DNA from: Myxococcus fulvus
GTDB lineage: Bacteria > Myxococcota > Myxococcia > Myxococcales > Myxococcaceae
Reading direction: 5' to 3'
Length of the DNA stretch: 64,000 nucleotides
Assembly: GCF_900111765.1 (NCBI RefSeq)
Contig: NZ_FOIB01000006.1
Location: forward strand, 310,001 to 374,000
Positions 8,341-16,683 of the stretch are shown one piece after another (position 1 is the first letter of the stretch; each line of letters opens with the position of its first letter). The translations under genes were made by a program, and so were the position numbers. The notes under the pieces are model-generated. The model saw only the letters and a list, made by a program, of their open reading frames with translations. It did not search any database and was not told where the DNA came from.

Positions 8341-9713
8341 CAGTCGCACCGGGCCTCCGTCAAGAATGCGTCCAGGCGCGCCTGGACCGCCTCGAATTCA
8401 CGCAGCGCCAGGGCCAGCTCCGCCTGGCGCAGGGCCGCTCCGCTCTGCACCAGCTCCAAGCTGCTGCCGCGGCCCACTTCAAAGGAACGTCGCGTCAGCC
8501 GGTCCGTGCGGTCCGCCAGCTCTCGCGCCTCGCTCGCCGTCTTCACCAGCGCGTCCGCCACCTCGACGCTGCGCCGGGCCTGCGCCACCTCGACGGACAC
8601 GTCGCGGCGGTTGCCCTCCAGCGTCTCGGCCGCCTGGCGCTCGATGCCCGTGCGCTCGCGCACCAGCCCCCCGCGCAGGCCACCCTCCCAGAGGGGGACG
8701 GCGATGACGGCGGAGATGGTCCACGTGGAGAAGCGGCCGAAGCCCGGGTCCGTCGTCACGCCGTTCAGGTTGGAGGCCAGGCCCAGCGTGGGCAGGTAGC
8801 CCGCGGACGCCTGACGCCGGCTGTCGCGCGCGGAGTCCACCTGCGCCTTCGCGGCGACCAGGTCCGGACGGGACTCCAAATCCTGGAGCGGCGTACACGC
8901 CTGGCGCGCCTCCTCCATCAGCCCGTTGAGGTTGAAGGAGGGGTCCACGCCCACCGCGTGGCCGAAGCCCAGCGCGATGCCGAGCGCCTCGCGCGCCCGC
9001 CGCAGCTGTTCGTCCCCGGCCACGAGCGACCCGCGCGCCAGCGCCACGTCCTGGTTCACCCGCACCACGTCCAACTGGTTGCTGGCGCCCAGGTCGAACG
9101 AGCGCGTCGTCAGCGCGGCGCGCTCCAGCGCCTGGAGCAGGCCCACGCGGTTGAGCTCCGCGGCGCGCTCGGCGGCCACGGTGGCCACCAGCGTGCGGGC
9201 GAGGCCCAGCGTGAGCCGGCGTCGGGTGTCCTGGAGGCTCGCCACCGCGCCCCGCTCGGCCGCGGATGCGGAGGAGAGGTTGCGCCACGCGCCCACGTCC
9301 ACCAGCGATTGCGTCAGCGACGCCGTCAGCGTGCCCAGGATGGGCGCGGTGGGCGTGCGGCCGTCCAGCGCCGGGGAGGGGAAGACACCCACGGCGGTGT
9401 CCGGGTTGAGCAGGTCGTGGGCCGCCGTCGCCCGGGCGTTCGCGTTGGGCAAGAGCGACGCCAGGGCCTGACGCCAGCGGCCCTCGGCGCGCTGCACGCC
9501 CGCTTCGGCGGAGCGCAGGTTGGTGGAGCGCTCCCGGACGAGCGTCAGGGCCTCATCCCAGGTGCGCACCTGCTGCTGGGCGGGAGGGACGGGGGCCAGC
9601 ATCGGGTCCTCCACCTTCGTCTGGAAGGGCTGGGGCGGAGGGACGGAAGGGCTCGACTCGGGCGGCGTCGAGGTCGCGACGAGCGCCAGGAGGATGACGG
9701 TGGGGGCGGACAT
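8337..9713 (-). CDS. TolC-family outer membrane efflux channel
   Basis: 458 aa from the ATG of MSAPTVILLALVATSTPP, which gives a normal Sec signal peptide; the frame runs upstream through the promoter region, and that extension is rejected. The two homologous outer-membrane-efflux repeats are seen as long Ala/Leu/Arg/Glu-rich helices, at about residues 55-235 and 265-455. Each includes the typical TWDEALTLV...R start or an NL-x-V/S-x-N segment (NQLDVVRVNQDVALARG). It should form the trimeric outer-membrane barrel and periplasmic tunnel of the tripartite pump encoded by the next two genes. It is the first gene of the operon, starting about 65 nt after the predicted promoter. Confidence 0.93.
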   Translation of the reverse strand: MSAPTVILLALVATSTPPESSPSVPPPQPFQTKVEDPMLAPVPPAQQQVRTWDEALTLVRERSTNLRSAEAGVQRAEGRWRQALASLLPNANARATAAHDLLNPDTAVGVFPSPALDGRTPTAPILGTLTASLTQSLVDVGAWRNLSSASAAERGAVASLQDTRRRLTLGLARTLVATVAAERAAELNRVGLLQALERAALTTRSFDLGASNQLDVVRVNQDVALARGSLVAGDEQLRRAREALGIALGFGHAVGVDPSFNLNGLMEEARQACTPLQDLESRPDLVAAKAQVDSARDSRRQASAGYLPTLGLASNLNGVTTDPGFGRFSTWTISAVIAVPLWEGGLRGGLVRERTGIERQAAETLEGNRRDVSVEVAQARRSVEVADALVKTASEARELADRTDRLTRRSFEVGRGSSLELVQSGAALRQAELALALREFEAVQARLDAFLTEARCDW

Positions 9714-9784
9714 ACCAAGGGGGTAGGCAAGGGTGACGACAGGTGCGACTGGATTCCCCCCGTGTGGCCAGATGCGCCGAGCCG

Positions 9785-9820
9785 ATGTAATTGACAACCG
9801 TTGTAGGTGACAACTATTTC
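9785..9820. promoter_or_regulatory. Divergent overlapping promoters with MarR-type operator
   Basis: On the - strand, TTGTCA (9813-9808) lies 17 bp from TTACAT (9790-9785) and drives the efflux operon. On the + strand, TTGACA (9791-9796) lies 18 bp from TATTTC (9815-9820), just ahead of the marR start. Three alternating half-sites ACAAC (9794), GTTGT (9800) and ACAAC (9810) fill the space between, forming a perfect 5+1+5 palindrome ACAACCGTTGT at 9794-9804. MarR repressors bind such dyads between divergent promoters, so dual repression by the adjacent regulator is likely. Element positions are read from sequence; binding is inference. Confidence 0.65.
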
Positions 9821-9829
9821 GGAAGTCAG

Positions 9830-10279
9830 ATGACTTTCGCGGAGCAACTCGCTTCCTTGCGTCGTGCCATCCGCCGCCACCTCACCGAGAAGCTGGGTGC
9901 GCGGACGAGTCGGCCGTTCAATCAACTGCTGGCGTTGAAGGGCATTTCCGAGGGCGCGCGGCGGCAGGCGGCGCTGGCGGAGCGGCTGCTGGTGGACGCG
10001 CCCGCCGCGAGCCGGCTGGTGGACCGGTTGGAGGAGGACGGGCTGGTGCTGCGGCGCGCGGGAGAGGACCGGCGCTGCGTGCGGCTGGAGCTGACGGCCG
10101 CGGGTGAGCGCGAGCTGTCCTACCTGGTGGACGCACTGCGGGAGCTGGATGGAGAGCTGGGGGAATACCTGCCCGCCTCCGAGGTGACGGAGCTCCAGCG
10201 GCTGATGGGAAAGCTCCAGGAGGGGCTGGTGACGCGGCAGTCCGGCGACGGCGCGCCTCCGACGGACGGGTGCGAGTGA
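9830..10279 (+). CDS. MarR-family transcriptional regulator
   Basis: 149 aa from the ATG at 9830, which follows GGAAG at a short spacing; a TTG frame start at 9791 lies within the promoter and is rejected. The winged helix-turn-helix shows as QAALAERLLVDAPAASRLVDRLEEDGLVLRRAGEDRRCVRLELTAAG, with the wing D-R-R-x-x-R-L-E-L-T typical of MarR. MarR dimers repress until a ligand (often a phenolic compound or an antibiotic) releases them. The gene is divergent from the RND operon and separated from it by a three-half-site operator, so it most likely controls that pump and itself. The internal part of the recognition helix is Ala/Arg-rich as usual for this phylum. Confidence 0.92.
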   Translation: MTFAEQLASLRRAIRRHLTEKLGARTSRPFNQLLALKGISEGARRQAALAERLLVDAPAASRLVDRLEEDGLVLRRAGEDRRCVRLELTAAGERELSYLVDALRELDGELGEYLPASEVTELQRLMGKLQEGLVTRQSGDGAPPTDGCE

Positions 10280-10295
10280 CGCTCCGGCGCGCGCG

Positions 10296-10319
10296 GGGCC
10301 CTTGAACGACGAAGGGCCC
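10296..10319. terminator. Hairpin between convergent marR and coiled-coil gene
   Basis: GGGCCCTT at 10296-10303 pairs perfectly with AAGGGCCC at 10312-10319 over an 8-nt loop. No long T tract follows, so termination strength is uncertain, but its place just after the marR stop and between convergent genes fits a bidirectional terminator. Confidence 0.55.
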
Positions 10320-10384
10320 GGCCCACCGGAACGGATGTCCCGGAAGACCGAGCCCCTCGGGCTCTGGCAGGCGCGGTGTGCGGC

Positions 10385-11428
10385 TCAGGCCTGCTGCGCG
10401 GACTTGGCCTCGCCGTCGGCGGCGTGCGAGTCGGTGGCGGCGGGGGCCTCGGGGGCCTGCTGCTGGGCGGCGGCCTGGGCCTCGGACTCGGCGCGCACGC
10501 GCGAGGTCTCCTCGGTGCGCTGGTCGCTGGCGGCCATCTCCTCGGGGGTGAGCTCGGTGCGCTCGGCGAGGATGCCCGTCTTCTTCTCCAGGTCCTTGAT
10601 GGCGCGGCGCATGAGGTCGCGCTCGAGCAGCGTCCGGTTCAGGCGCTTCTCCAGGGCCTTGTACTTGTCCTTCATCAGGTCCAGGTCGTGCTTCGTCACG
10701 GTGTAGACGCGCTGCTGCGTCTCCGCGCGGCCCTTGACCCGGCGCACTTCCTTCTCCAGCTCCACGGCGCGGAGGCGGTCCTTGTTGGCCGCCTGCTCCA
10801 GCCGGTCCATCTTCTCCTTGTCCGCCTCGCTCAGCTCGCGGATGACGCGGCGGGGCGTGCGGTCCTCGCGCGCGGCCTCGGCGGCGGGCACCACCGGCAC
10901 GGCGGCGGCGACGACGGACTCACCCTCCTTGGCGGGGGCGGCAATCTGCGGCGCGGGCGTGGCGGGGGCGGCGGCGACGGGCGCGGGAGCCTGGGGCTCA
11001 CGGCGGCGGCCCTTGCCCTCGGACTCGGCCTTCAGGCGCTGGTTCTCGGTGAGCACCTGCGCCAGCTCCAGGCGGGTCTGCTCCAGCTGGATGGAGGCGT
11101 TGCGCTCCACCTCGGCGCGGGCCTTGGCCAGGTCATTGGAACCCTTGTCGGACTCCTTCTGCTCGAAGACCTTGCGCTTGGTCTGCTTGAGCTGCTCCTT
11201 CACCTCCTGGAGCTGATTCCGGTTCTCGTCGAGCTCCTTCTGCTTGCGCTGCAGCTCCGCCTCGGCCCGGGCGCGCGCGGCCTTGTGGTCGGCCTCCAGC
11301 TCCACGCGGGGCGCGTTGTTGGACGCGGACGAGGACGACGGGAGCGCGGCCTGCTTCGCGCCGCCGAAGAGGTTGAAATACAGCGAGATGGCGAGCCCGA
11401 CTGCCAGGGCGATGACCAGGAACGACAC
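10385..11428 (-). CDS. Membrane-anchored coiled-coil protein, function unknown
   Basis: 347 aa, starting with GTG preceded by GGAGG at 7-nt spacing. One N-terminal transmembrane segment (FLVIALAVGLAISLYFNLFG, residues 3-22) is followed by a Ser/Asn linker and then long heptad-rich helices (about 45-135 and 190-290). These are broken by an Ala/Pro-rich linker (PQAPAPVAAAPATPAPQIAA, about 145-175). The C-terminal 50 residues are Ala/Gln/Glu-rich and probably disordered. The topology suggests a single-pass inner-membrane protein projecting a coiled coil, TolA- or SMC-like only in composition. No catalytic domain is seen. It is convergent with marR and divergent from the E2-like gene. Confidence 0.75.
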   Translation of the reverse strand: MSFLVIALAVGLAISLYFNLFGGAKQAALPSSSSASNNAPRVELEADHKAARARAEAELQRKQKELDENRNQLQEVKEQLKQTKRKVFEQKESDKGSNDLAKARAEVERNASIQLEQTRLELAQVLTENQRLKAESEGKGRRREPQAPAPVAAAPATPAPQIAAPAKEGESVVAAAVPVVPAAEAAREDRTPRRVIRELSEADKEKMDRLEQAANKDRLRAVELEKEVRRVKGRAETQQRVYTVTKHDLDLMKDKYKALEKRLNRTLLERDLMRRAIKDLEKKTGILAERTELTPEEMAASDQRTEETSRVRAESEAQAAAQQQAPEAPAATDSHAADGEAKSAQQA

Positions 11429-11666
11429 GGGACGACCTCCACGGGAGGGATCTGCAAAAAGCGGGGCAGCCTACCGTCCAGCACAGGCGCGTCAAGGGTG
11501 CGCTGGGGGCGTGCGCGGGGTTCACCGCCTCCCTGCCTCGTCCGTGCGCTGGGGGGACGGCTGGAAATCCCGGCCACGCCGGGCGTCCGGCCGATCGGGG
11601 TCTTCCCCGCCCCGTCGCGAGCCGCGATGCTGGGCGTCATCCATTCCCCCTTGAGGCCCGCGTGAC

Positions 11667-12482
11667 ATGGCGCACCTGGAGCTGAGACCCAAGCCGCGCA
11701 TCTCCAGCTTCCGCAAGCTGGCCCTCGGCAGCTGGGCGGCGCCATATGACCCCACCGTCTACGGCTCGCTCACGGTCCGGATGGACCGGGCGCTGGCCTA
11801 TATGGATGCCTTCCAGCGGGGCACGGGGACGCGGCTGACGGTGACGCACCTGGTGCTCAAGGCCCTGGCGGTGGCGCTGCGCCGCTGTCCCGACGCGAAC
11901 GCGGTGCTGCGCTTCCACCGGCTCTACCTGCGCGAGCGCGCCACGGTGGCCGCGCTGATGCGGGACACCTCGGGCGGGGAGGCGCGGTGGAGTCCGGTGC
12001 GGGTGGCGGACGCGGACCTCAAGGGCCTGCGGGACATCGTCGCGGAGCTGGAGGCGGGGCCGCGCGACGTGGCGGCGGCCTCCCGGGGTTGGCGGTGGGT
12101 GGAGCGGATGCCCGGGCCGCTGATGCGGGGGTTCACCCGGTGGGTGTCGTTCCTGGCGGTGACGCTCAACGTGGACTTGAGTCGCTTCGGGCTGCCCCGG
12201 GATGCGTTCGGCGCGGCCATCGTCACGGACGTGGGCGCGCTGGGGCTGGACGCGGCCTATCTGCCGCTGGTGCCCTTCACGCGGGCGGCGGTGTTCCTGG
12301 CGCCTGGCGCGGTGCGCGAGGTGGCGGTGGTGGAGCAGGGGCGGGTGGTGGTGGGGAAGGTGATGAGCCTCAACGCGTCCATCGACCACCGCTTCATCGA
12401 CGGCTTCCACGCGGGCGTGCTGGCGAACACGTTGAAGGAGCTGCTGGAGGACCCGGAGGCGGCGTTCGGGCCTCCGGGGTGA
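11667..12482 (+). CDS. Stand-alone 2-oxoacid dehydrogenase E2-type acyltransferase domain protein
   Basis: 271 aa. The whole protein corresponds to the catalytic (chloramphenicol-acetyltransferase-like) domain of dihydrolipoamide acyltransferases. The active-site signature H-x-x-x-D is present near the C terminus in SIDHRFIDGFHAG (His about 238, Asp about 242), with the preceding TDVGALGLDAAYLPLVP strand typical of E2 trimers. No lipoyl domain or peripheral-subunit-binding domain is present, and no E1 or E3 genes lie nearby. It therefore may acylate something other than a lipoyl arm, or may not be part of a dehydrogenase complex. Enzyme class is supported by motif; substrate is unknown. Confidence 0.8.
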   Translation: MAHLELRPKPRISSFRKLALGSWAAPYDPTVYGSLTVRMDRALAYMDAFQRGTGTRLTVTHLVLKALAVALRRCPDANAVLRFHRLYLRERATVAALMRDTSGGEARWSPVRVADADLKGLRDIVAELEAGPRDVAAASRGWRWVERMPGPLMRGFTRWVSFLAVTLNVDLSRFGLPRDAFGAAIVTDVGALGLDAAYLPLVPFTRAAVFLAPGAVREVAVVEQGRVVVGKVMSLNASIDHRFIDGFHAGVLANTLKELLEDPEAAFGPPG

Positions 12483-12488
12483 AGCGGG

Positions 12489-12516
12489 GCGGGAGCCCGG
12501 TGTCCTGGGCTCCCGC
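12489..12516. terminator. Bidirectional hairpin between E2-like gene and htpX
   Basis: GCGGGAGCCC at 12489-12498 pairs perfectly with GGGCTCCCGC at 12507-12516 across an 8-nt loop, 7 bp after the + strand stop and 18 bp before the end of the convergent gene. It lacks a clear T tract. Confidence 0.65.
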
Positions 12517-12533
12517 GCTCGGCTGTCACGTCA

Positions 12534-13520
12534 TCAGTACGCGTACTCCCAGCCGCCGCGGCCCCGGGCTCGCGAGCCACCCGCGCGAGCGCTCATGGCG
12601 CGCAGCCGGCGCACCCGCTCGGGGATGGGCGGGTGGGTGGAGAACAGCGCCATGACGCCGCCCTTGTGCAGCGGGTTGACGATGAACAGGTGCGACGTCG
12701 CCGGCGCCCTGTCGTACGGCATCATCTCCGCGCCGCGCTCCATCTTGAGCAGGGCGTCCGCGAGGGCATCGGGGTCCCCGCTCAGCTCGGCGCCGGTGGC
12801 GTCCGCGCCGTACTCGCGCGAGCGGCTGACGGCGAGCTGCAGCAGCGTGGCGGCGATGGGCGCCACCAGCAGCAGGCCCAGGTTGGCGAAGGCGCCGCCG
12901 ATGCCGCCGCCCTCCTCGTCATCGCTCCGGCCGAGCATGGAGCCGCCGAACCAGAAGAGCATCTGCGCCGCGTAGCTGATGATACCGGCGAGCGTGGCCG
13001 CCACCGTGCCGATGAGCGTGTCGCGGTTGCGCACGTGACCGATTTCGTGGGCGAGCACGCCCTCCAGCTCGCGCTGGTCGAGGATCTCCATGATGCCGGC
13101 CGTCACCGCGACGGCGGCGTGCTTGGGGCTGCGCCCGGTGGCGAACGCGTTGGGCGCGCGCGTGGGCAGAATGTAGACCTTCGGCTTGGGCATGCCCGCG
13201 CGGGCGGACAGCCGCTCCACCATCTGATGGAGCCAGGGGGCCTGCTCGTAAGGCAGCGGCTGGGCGCCATGGATGGCCAGGGCGATCTTGTCGCTGAACC
13301 AGTACGAGCCGAAGTTCATCACCACGGCGAAGAAGCCGGCGAACATGAGTCCCTGCGCGCCGCCCAGCCGCTGGCCGATGACGAGCACCAGCGCGGTGAG
13401 GCCCGCGAGCAGCACCGTCGTCTTGAGCGCGTTGCCCAGGCGGTGCCACCCACCGCCGCCGTGCAGCGCCGGACGTCCGCCGCCGTTCCGGGAAGTTTCG
13501 TGGGTGTCGGTGAAAGCCAT
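12534..13520 (-). CDS. htpX: Membrane zinc metalloprotease HtpX (M48B)
   Basis: 328 aa from the ATG of MAFTDTHETS, placed 10 nt after AAGGAA; a GTG nine bases upstream is too close to that site. The zinc-binding motif is H158-E-I-G-H162 in VLAHEIGHVRNRDT, with the third ligand region in SREYGADATGAEL. N-terminal hydrophobic segments (TVLLAGLTALVLVIG and GLMFAGFFAVVMNFGSYW) and two more after the motif match HtpX topology. HtpX acts in quality control of inner-membrane proteins together with FtsH. The C-terminal tail is Gly/Arg-rich (ARAGGSRARGRGGWEYAY), which is unusual compared with the enterobacterial enzyme. Confidence 0.93.
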   Translation of the reverse strand: MAFTDTHETSRNGGGRPALHGGGGWHRLGNALKTTVLLAGLTALVLVIGQRLGGAQGLMFAGFFAVVMNFGSYWFSDKIALAIHGAQPLPYEQAPWLHQMVERLSARAGMPKPKVYILPTRAPNAFATGRSPKHAAVAVTAGIMEILDQRELEGVLAHEIGHVRNRDTLIGTVAATLAGIISYAAQMLFWFGGSMLGRSDDEEGGGIGGAFANLGLLLVAPIAATLLQLAVSRSREYGADATGAELSGDPDALADALLKMERGAEMMPYDRAPATSHLFIVNPLHKGGVMALFSTHPPIPERVRRLRAMSARAGGSRARGRGGWEYAY

Positions 13521-13891
13521 TTTCGTCACGTTCCTTTCCCCCGCTCAGGGGCTTCAGAAACGTAAACAGGGGCGCTGGCTCGTCAATGAAAGCCCGTGGA
13601 GAGTCCCGTGAATCCGAGGGCTTGCGGGGGCTCTGGGTCGACGGTCGGACTGTCAGTCGGCGAGCTGGCGAGCAGGCGCCTGTGCGCATGGATTGGCACC
13701 GCGAACGCGATGCGCGACCTGCGCCGACGTTTCACTCGGACGCCTGTTTGAAAGACGAGAGGGTGACCGCTGCGCGGCATCGCTCGCTCCAGGACGCGAG
13801 AACGGGGCTCCCGTGCATGATGCAGAGGCCGACTGACCCGCGGCACGCGCGAGAAGTGTCCCGCGGTGCCGCGGTCATCGCCGCGCGTGAC
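13521..13891. other. Intergenic region between htpX and the HTTM gene
   Basis: Both neighbours are on the - strand, so this holds the htpX promoter and the end of the upstream transcript. A - strand TTGACG followed 16 bp later by TACGTT (around 13590 to 13563) could be the htpX promoter, with a CCCC/GGGG hairpin just before its ribosome-binding site. No open frame here shows protein-like features. Confidence 0.35.
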
Positions 13892-15316
13892 TCAATGCAC
13901 CTGCGCGCGCCACGTCGGACGCAGCTTCACGGGCGGAGTCTCGGGCGCCGGAAGAATCCACGGCTTCGCGGCGAGCCCATCCTCCACGCGCGCCAGGTCC
14001 ACGTCCGGGTCCACGAGCAGCTGCGCCGCGCGCCCGTTCAACGACACGCGCACGTCGGCGCGCACCTCGACAGGGCCCAACCCCCGCGCCTCGAAGTCGC
14101 GAGCGATGTGTCGCGCGAGCTGGAGGATGAGGTCCGGCTGCACGGACATCTCGCGCTCCTGCAGCCGCGTGAGGTAGTCGCTGGGCGGCACGTGCCACTC
14201 ACGCCCGGTGGCGGGCGAGGTCACCACGAACGTCGCGCTGCCGTTCTTCTCCCGCGCCATCACCCGCCAGGAGAAGCGCATCCCCTGCTCGTGCCACAGC
14301 ACGTTGCCGCCATACAGATGCGTGCGCAGCGGCATCGCGACCTGGAGCACGCCGTACACCACGGCCACCGCGAGCCCCGCCCACGCGAGCCGCGTCACGG
14401 GCTGAACCGGGGCGGGGAGGGCGGGCACGGACACCGGAGCCACCGTGCCGCTCCGCCACGCATGCACCCGCGCCGCGATGCGACGAGGCCACGACGAGTC
14501 GAAGAAGACGAGCGCCGCCGTCACCATGATGAAGGGGAACATCCCGATGGGGAACAGCACCGACGTCGCCGCGTGGAAGCCCACCACCACCACGTACGCG
14601 AAGGGCCGCAGCCTGCGCGACAGCAGGAAGGCGACGATGGTGGTATCGAACAGGAAGCCGGACCACGCCGCCGTGTACGCCACCCAGCGCTCGTCCAGGA
14701 ACGGCCCCACGAGCGGGAGGCTCGTCCGCGCGGACAGCCAGATGTTGAGCGGCTGCGCGTGCACGAGCCAGTCGGTGGTGAGCTTCGCCAGCCCCGCGAA
14801 CACGTAGACGACGGTGACCTGGAAGCGCAGCAGGTACGTGCACCACGCGGGCAGCGTGTCGCTCCTCAGCGCGGGCTTGCGCCACGCATCGAGCGAGAAG
14901 GCGCGGTGCGTGGGCACGAAGACGAGCAGCCCCAGCAGCAGGCTCACCAAGTAATAGTGGTTGAGGTAGTTGCTGACGTCGACGAGCTGCACGTACGAGA
15001 ACGCGACGAACAACAGCACCGTCGTGGCCCGGTAGAACAACCCCGCCGACAGCAGCACCCCGAGCACCGCCAGCACCGCGAACAGCGCGTGCATCCACGG
15101 CGCGGGCAGCGCCGGCACCCAGGAGAATCCCCAATAGGTGAAGTGGTAGCGCGGCCCCGTGAAGAGCACGTCCACCCAGCCGTAGGCCAGGAATCGCACC
15201 GACGAGACGGTGATGAGCGCGCCGAGCGCCACGCGGAACGCCACCAGCGCCGCGATGTCCCGCGGCGCCAACAGCCAGCTCCAGAGCCGCGCGGCTCCTC
15301 GGGCCTGCTCAGTCAT
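13892..15316 (-). CDS. HTTM-domain membrane protein (vitamin K-dependent gamma-carboxylase-like)
   Basis: 474 aa. About eight hydrophobic segments fill residues 20-345, followed by a soluble C-terminal part. The order and motifs match the HTTM domain shared with eukaryotic gamma-glutamyl carboxylase: SSVRFLAYGWVDVLF with GPRYHFTYWGFSWVP, SNYLNHYYLVSLL, FQVTVVYVFAGLAKLTTDWL, SGFLFDTTIVAFLLSRR and FHAATSVLFPIGMFPFIMV. Its reaction is not known; carboxylation is not established for bacterial members. The start overlaps the end of the imelysin gene by 8 bp, so the two are co-transcribed and translationally coupled. Because the operon lies beside a Fur-like box, a part in iron handling is likely. 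Confidence 0.88.
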   Translation of the reverse strand: MTEQARGAARLWSWLLAPRDIAALVAFRVALGALITVSSVRFLAYGWVDVLFTGPRYHFTYWGFSWVPALPAPWMHALFAVLAVLGVLLSAGLFYRATTVLLFVAFSYVQLVDVSNYLNHYYLVSLLLGLLVFVPTHRAFSLDAWRKPALRSDTLPAWCTYLLRFQVTVVYVFAGLAKLTTDWLVHAQPLNIWLSARTSLPLVGPFLDERWVAYTAAWSGFLFDTTIVAFLLSRRLRPFAYVVVVGFHAATSVLFPIGMFPFIMVTAALVFFDSSWPRRIAARVHAWRSGTVAPVSVPALPAPVQPVTRLAWAGLAVAVVYGVLQVAMPLRTHLYGGNVLWHEQGMRFSWRVMAREKNGSATFVVTSPATGREWHVPPSDYLTRLQEREMSVQPDLILQLARHIARDFEARGLGPVEVRADVRVSLNGRAAQLLVDPDVDLARVEDGLAAKPWILPAPETPPVKLRPTWRAQVH

Positions 15317-16541
15317 TGTCCCCTTCGACGGACTGCGGCAGCTCCAGGTCCAGCACCGTGACGAGCTCCGTCTTCAGCACGTCCGTGACGCCCTTGAAGG
15401 CGTCATGCAGCGCGCGCACCGACGCCTTGTCCTGGGCCAGGGCCTGGTGCAGGTCGTCCTCCTCGATGACGGCGAACGCCGCCTCCGCGGCCACCACGCG
15501 CTCGACCAGCTTCTGCGCCAGCGCCTCCGCGCCCGCGGCCTTCAGCACGTCGTCGAAGCCCGTGCCCTGGTAGTTCGCCTCGCAGCCCTCCGCGAGCAGC
15601 CGGAAGCCCTTCACGTTGGCGCGCAGGTTCGCCTTCGAGCGGTGCGCGAACTGGGACTCGAGGTGCTCCGGGCACGTGTCCGTGGAGCACTCGCGCATGC
15701 CCAACGGCCGCGCCAGCTTCAGGTCCTTGCCCTCGCGCTCGAAGTAGAACAGCGCGTCGCTGATGGAGTTGAGCGCCGCCTGGCTCGTGGGGAACACCGC
15801 GTTGCCCGAGCCCGCCGTCGCCAGCGTGTTGGCGAAGTCGTCCTGGTCCGCCGCCCACGCCTTCACCAACTGCCCGGCCTTCACGTCCACCTCGCGCGCC
15901 ACCACGGCGGCGTACGCGCGCTTGCGCGAAGCCCGCTCCTCCGTGGACAGCGCCGCCCACGTCCCCTGCGCGACGATGGGCGAGGTGCCCTGGCACGCGG
16001 TGTCCTCACCCGCGTAGAACAGCAGGTACTCCAGCGCGTACAGCCCGCGCCGGCTCACCAGCGACGTCGGGAAGCCCGGGGCCTCATAGCCCTTGGAGAC
16101 GAGCTGCTCCTCGATGGCGCACCGGCTCACCAACGGCCACGAGTAGATGTTGTCGCGAAGCTCCGCTCCACCCGCCGCGCTGCGAGGCGCCGCCGGGCCC
16201 ACCTGCATCACTTCCGCCACCTGCCACGCATCCATGGCCGTGTGGAACGCCGCCTTCGCCTGCGCCAGGCTCGCCGCGTCCGGCTGGGCCGCCCACGCCG
16301 ACACCGCCTGCGACAGCGCGGTGCTCGTCGTGTGGAACTCGCGCGCCGTGCGCTCCACGCACACGCCCGTGGCCTTCAGGAGCGCCCCTCGGGATGTGTC
16401 CGGACCGCTCGGCCCTCCCGGCCCCGCGTCGTCCTTGCCGCGCTCGGACTCCTTGCAGCCCCCGAGCGTCGCCAGGGCGGTGATGAGAAGCAGCGCGCGA
16501 GTGCTCCGCGCGCGAGGGGGAACGACGAACGGGAAAGACAT
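15309..16541 (-). CDS. Imelysin-family lipoprotein (IrpA/EfeO-like, iron-associated)
   Basis: 410 aa. Signal peptide with lipobox TLGGC (Cys29) followed by a Lys/Asp/Gly linker. The imelysin fold (mostly helical, two EfeO-like halves) runs from about 55 to 400. The region equivalent to the GxHxxE motif reads G166-L-Y-A-L-E171, so the His is replaced by Tyr while the Glu is kept; whether it is still a protease or metal-binding protein is open. Related proteins are Fur-regulated periplasmic or outer-membrane iron-uptake factors. It is the first gene of an operon with the HTTM gene and diverges from an iron-receptor gene set, with a Fur-like site 84 bp upstream of its start. Confidence 0.88.
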   Translation of the reverse strand: MSFPFVVPPRARSTRALLLITALATLGGCKESERGKDDAGPGGPSGPDTSRGALLKATGVCVERTAREFHTTSTALSQAVSAWAAQPDAASLAQAKAAFHTAMDAWQVAEVMQVGPAAPRSAAGGAELRDNIYSWPLVSRCAIEEQLVSKGYEAPGFPTSLVSRRGLYALEYLLFYAGEDTACQGTSPIVAQGTWAALSTEERASRKRAYAAVVAREVDVKAGQLVKAWAADQDDFANTLATAGSGNAVFPTSQAALNSISDALFYFEREGKDLKLARPLGMRECSTDTCPEHLESQFAHRSKANLRANVKGFRLLAEGCEANYQGTGFDDVLKAAGAEALAQKLVERVVAAEAAFAVIEEDDLHQALAQDKASVRALHDAFKGVTDVLKTELVTVLDLELPQSVEGDND

Positions 16542-16624
16542 GGGATCTCGCTTGTCTCGGTCGGGTTCACGGCTCTTGCCTTGACACCCAGTGAAGCCCT
16601 GGGCTACGAGCCGCTTCCGATTTT

Positions 16625-16643
16625 GAGAACGATTATCGTTAGC
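16625..16643. promoter_or_regulatory. Fur-like box between imelysin and delta-60 genes
   Basis: GAGAACGATTATCGTTAGC matches most positions of the 19-bp Fur consensus GATAATGATAATCATTATC. It contains a perfect AACGAT-T-ATCGTT palindrome in an otherwise GC-rich intergenic region. It sits 84 bp from the imelysin start and 41 bp from the lipoprotein start, so it could repress both directions when iron is plentiful. The following AT-rich run to 16662 probably holds the + strand -10 element. Confidence 0.78.
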
Positions 16644-16683
16644 AGGTTACGGATTATTACCATCACCCGGGAGCGGGGCCACC

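Noticed and set aside
13583-13846. 87-aa Arg/Pro-rich - strand frame in the htpX upstream region
   Set aside because: No ribosome-binding site, no domain, composition of non-coding GC-rich DNA.
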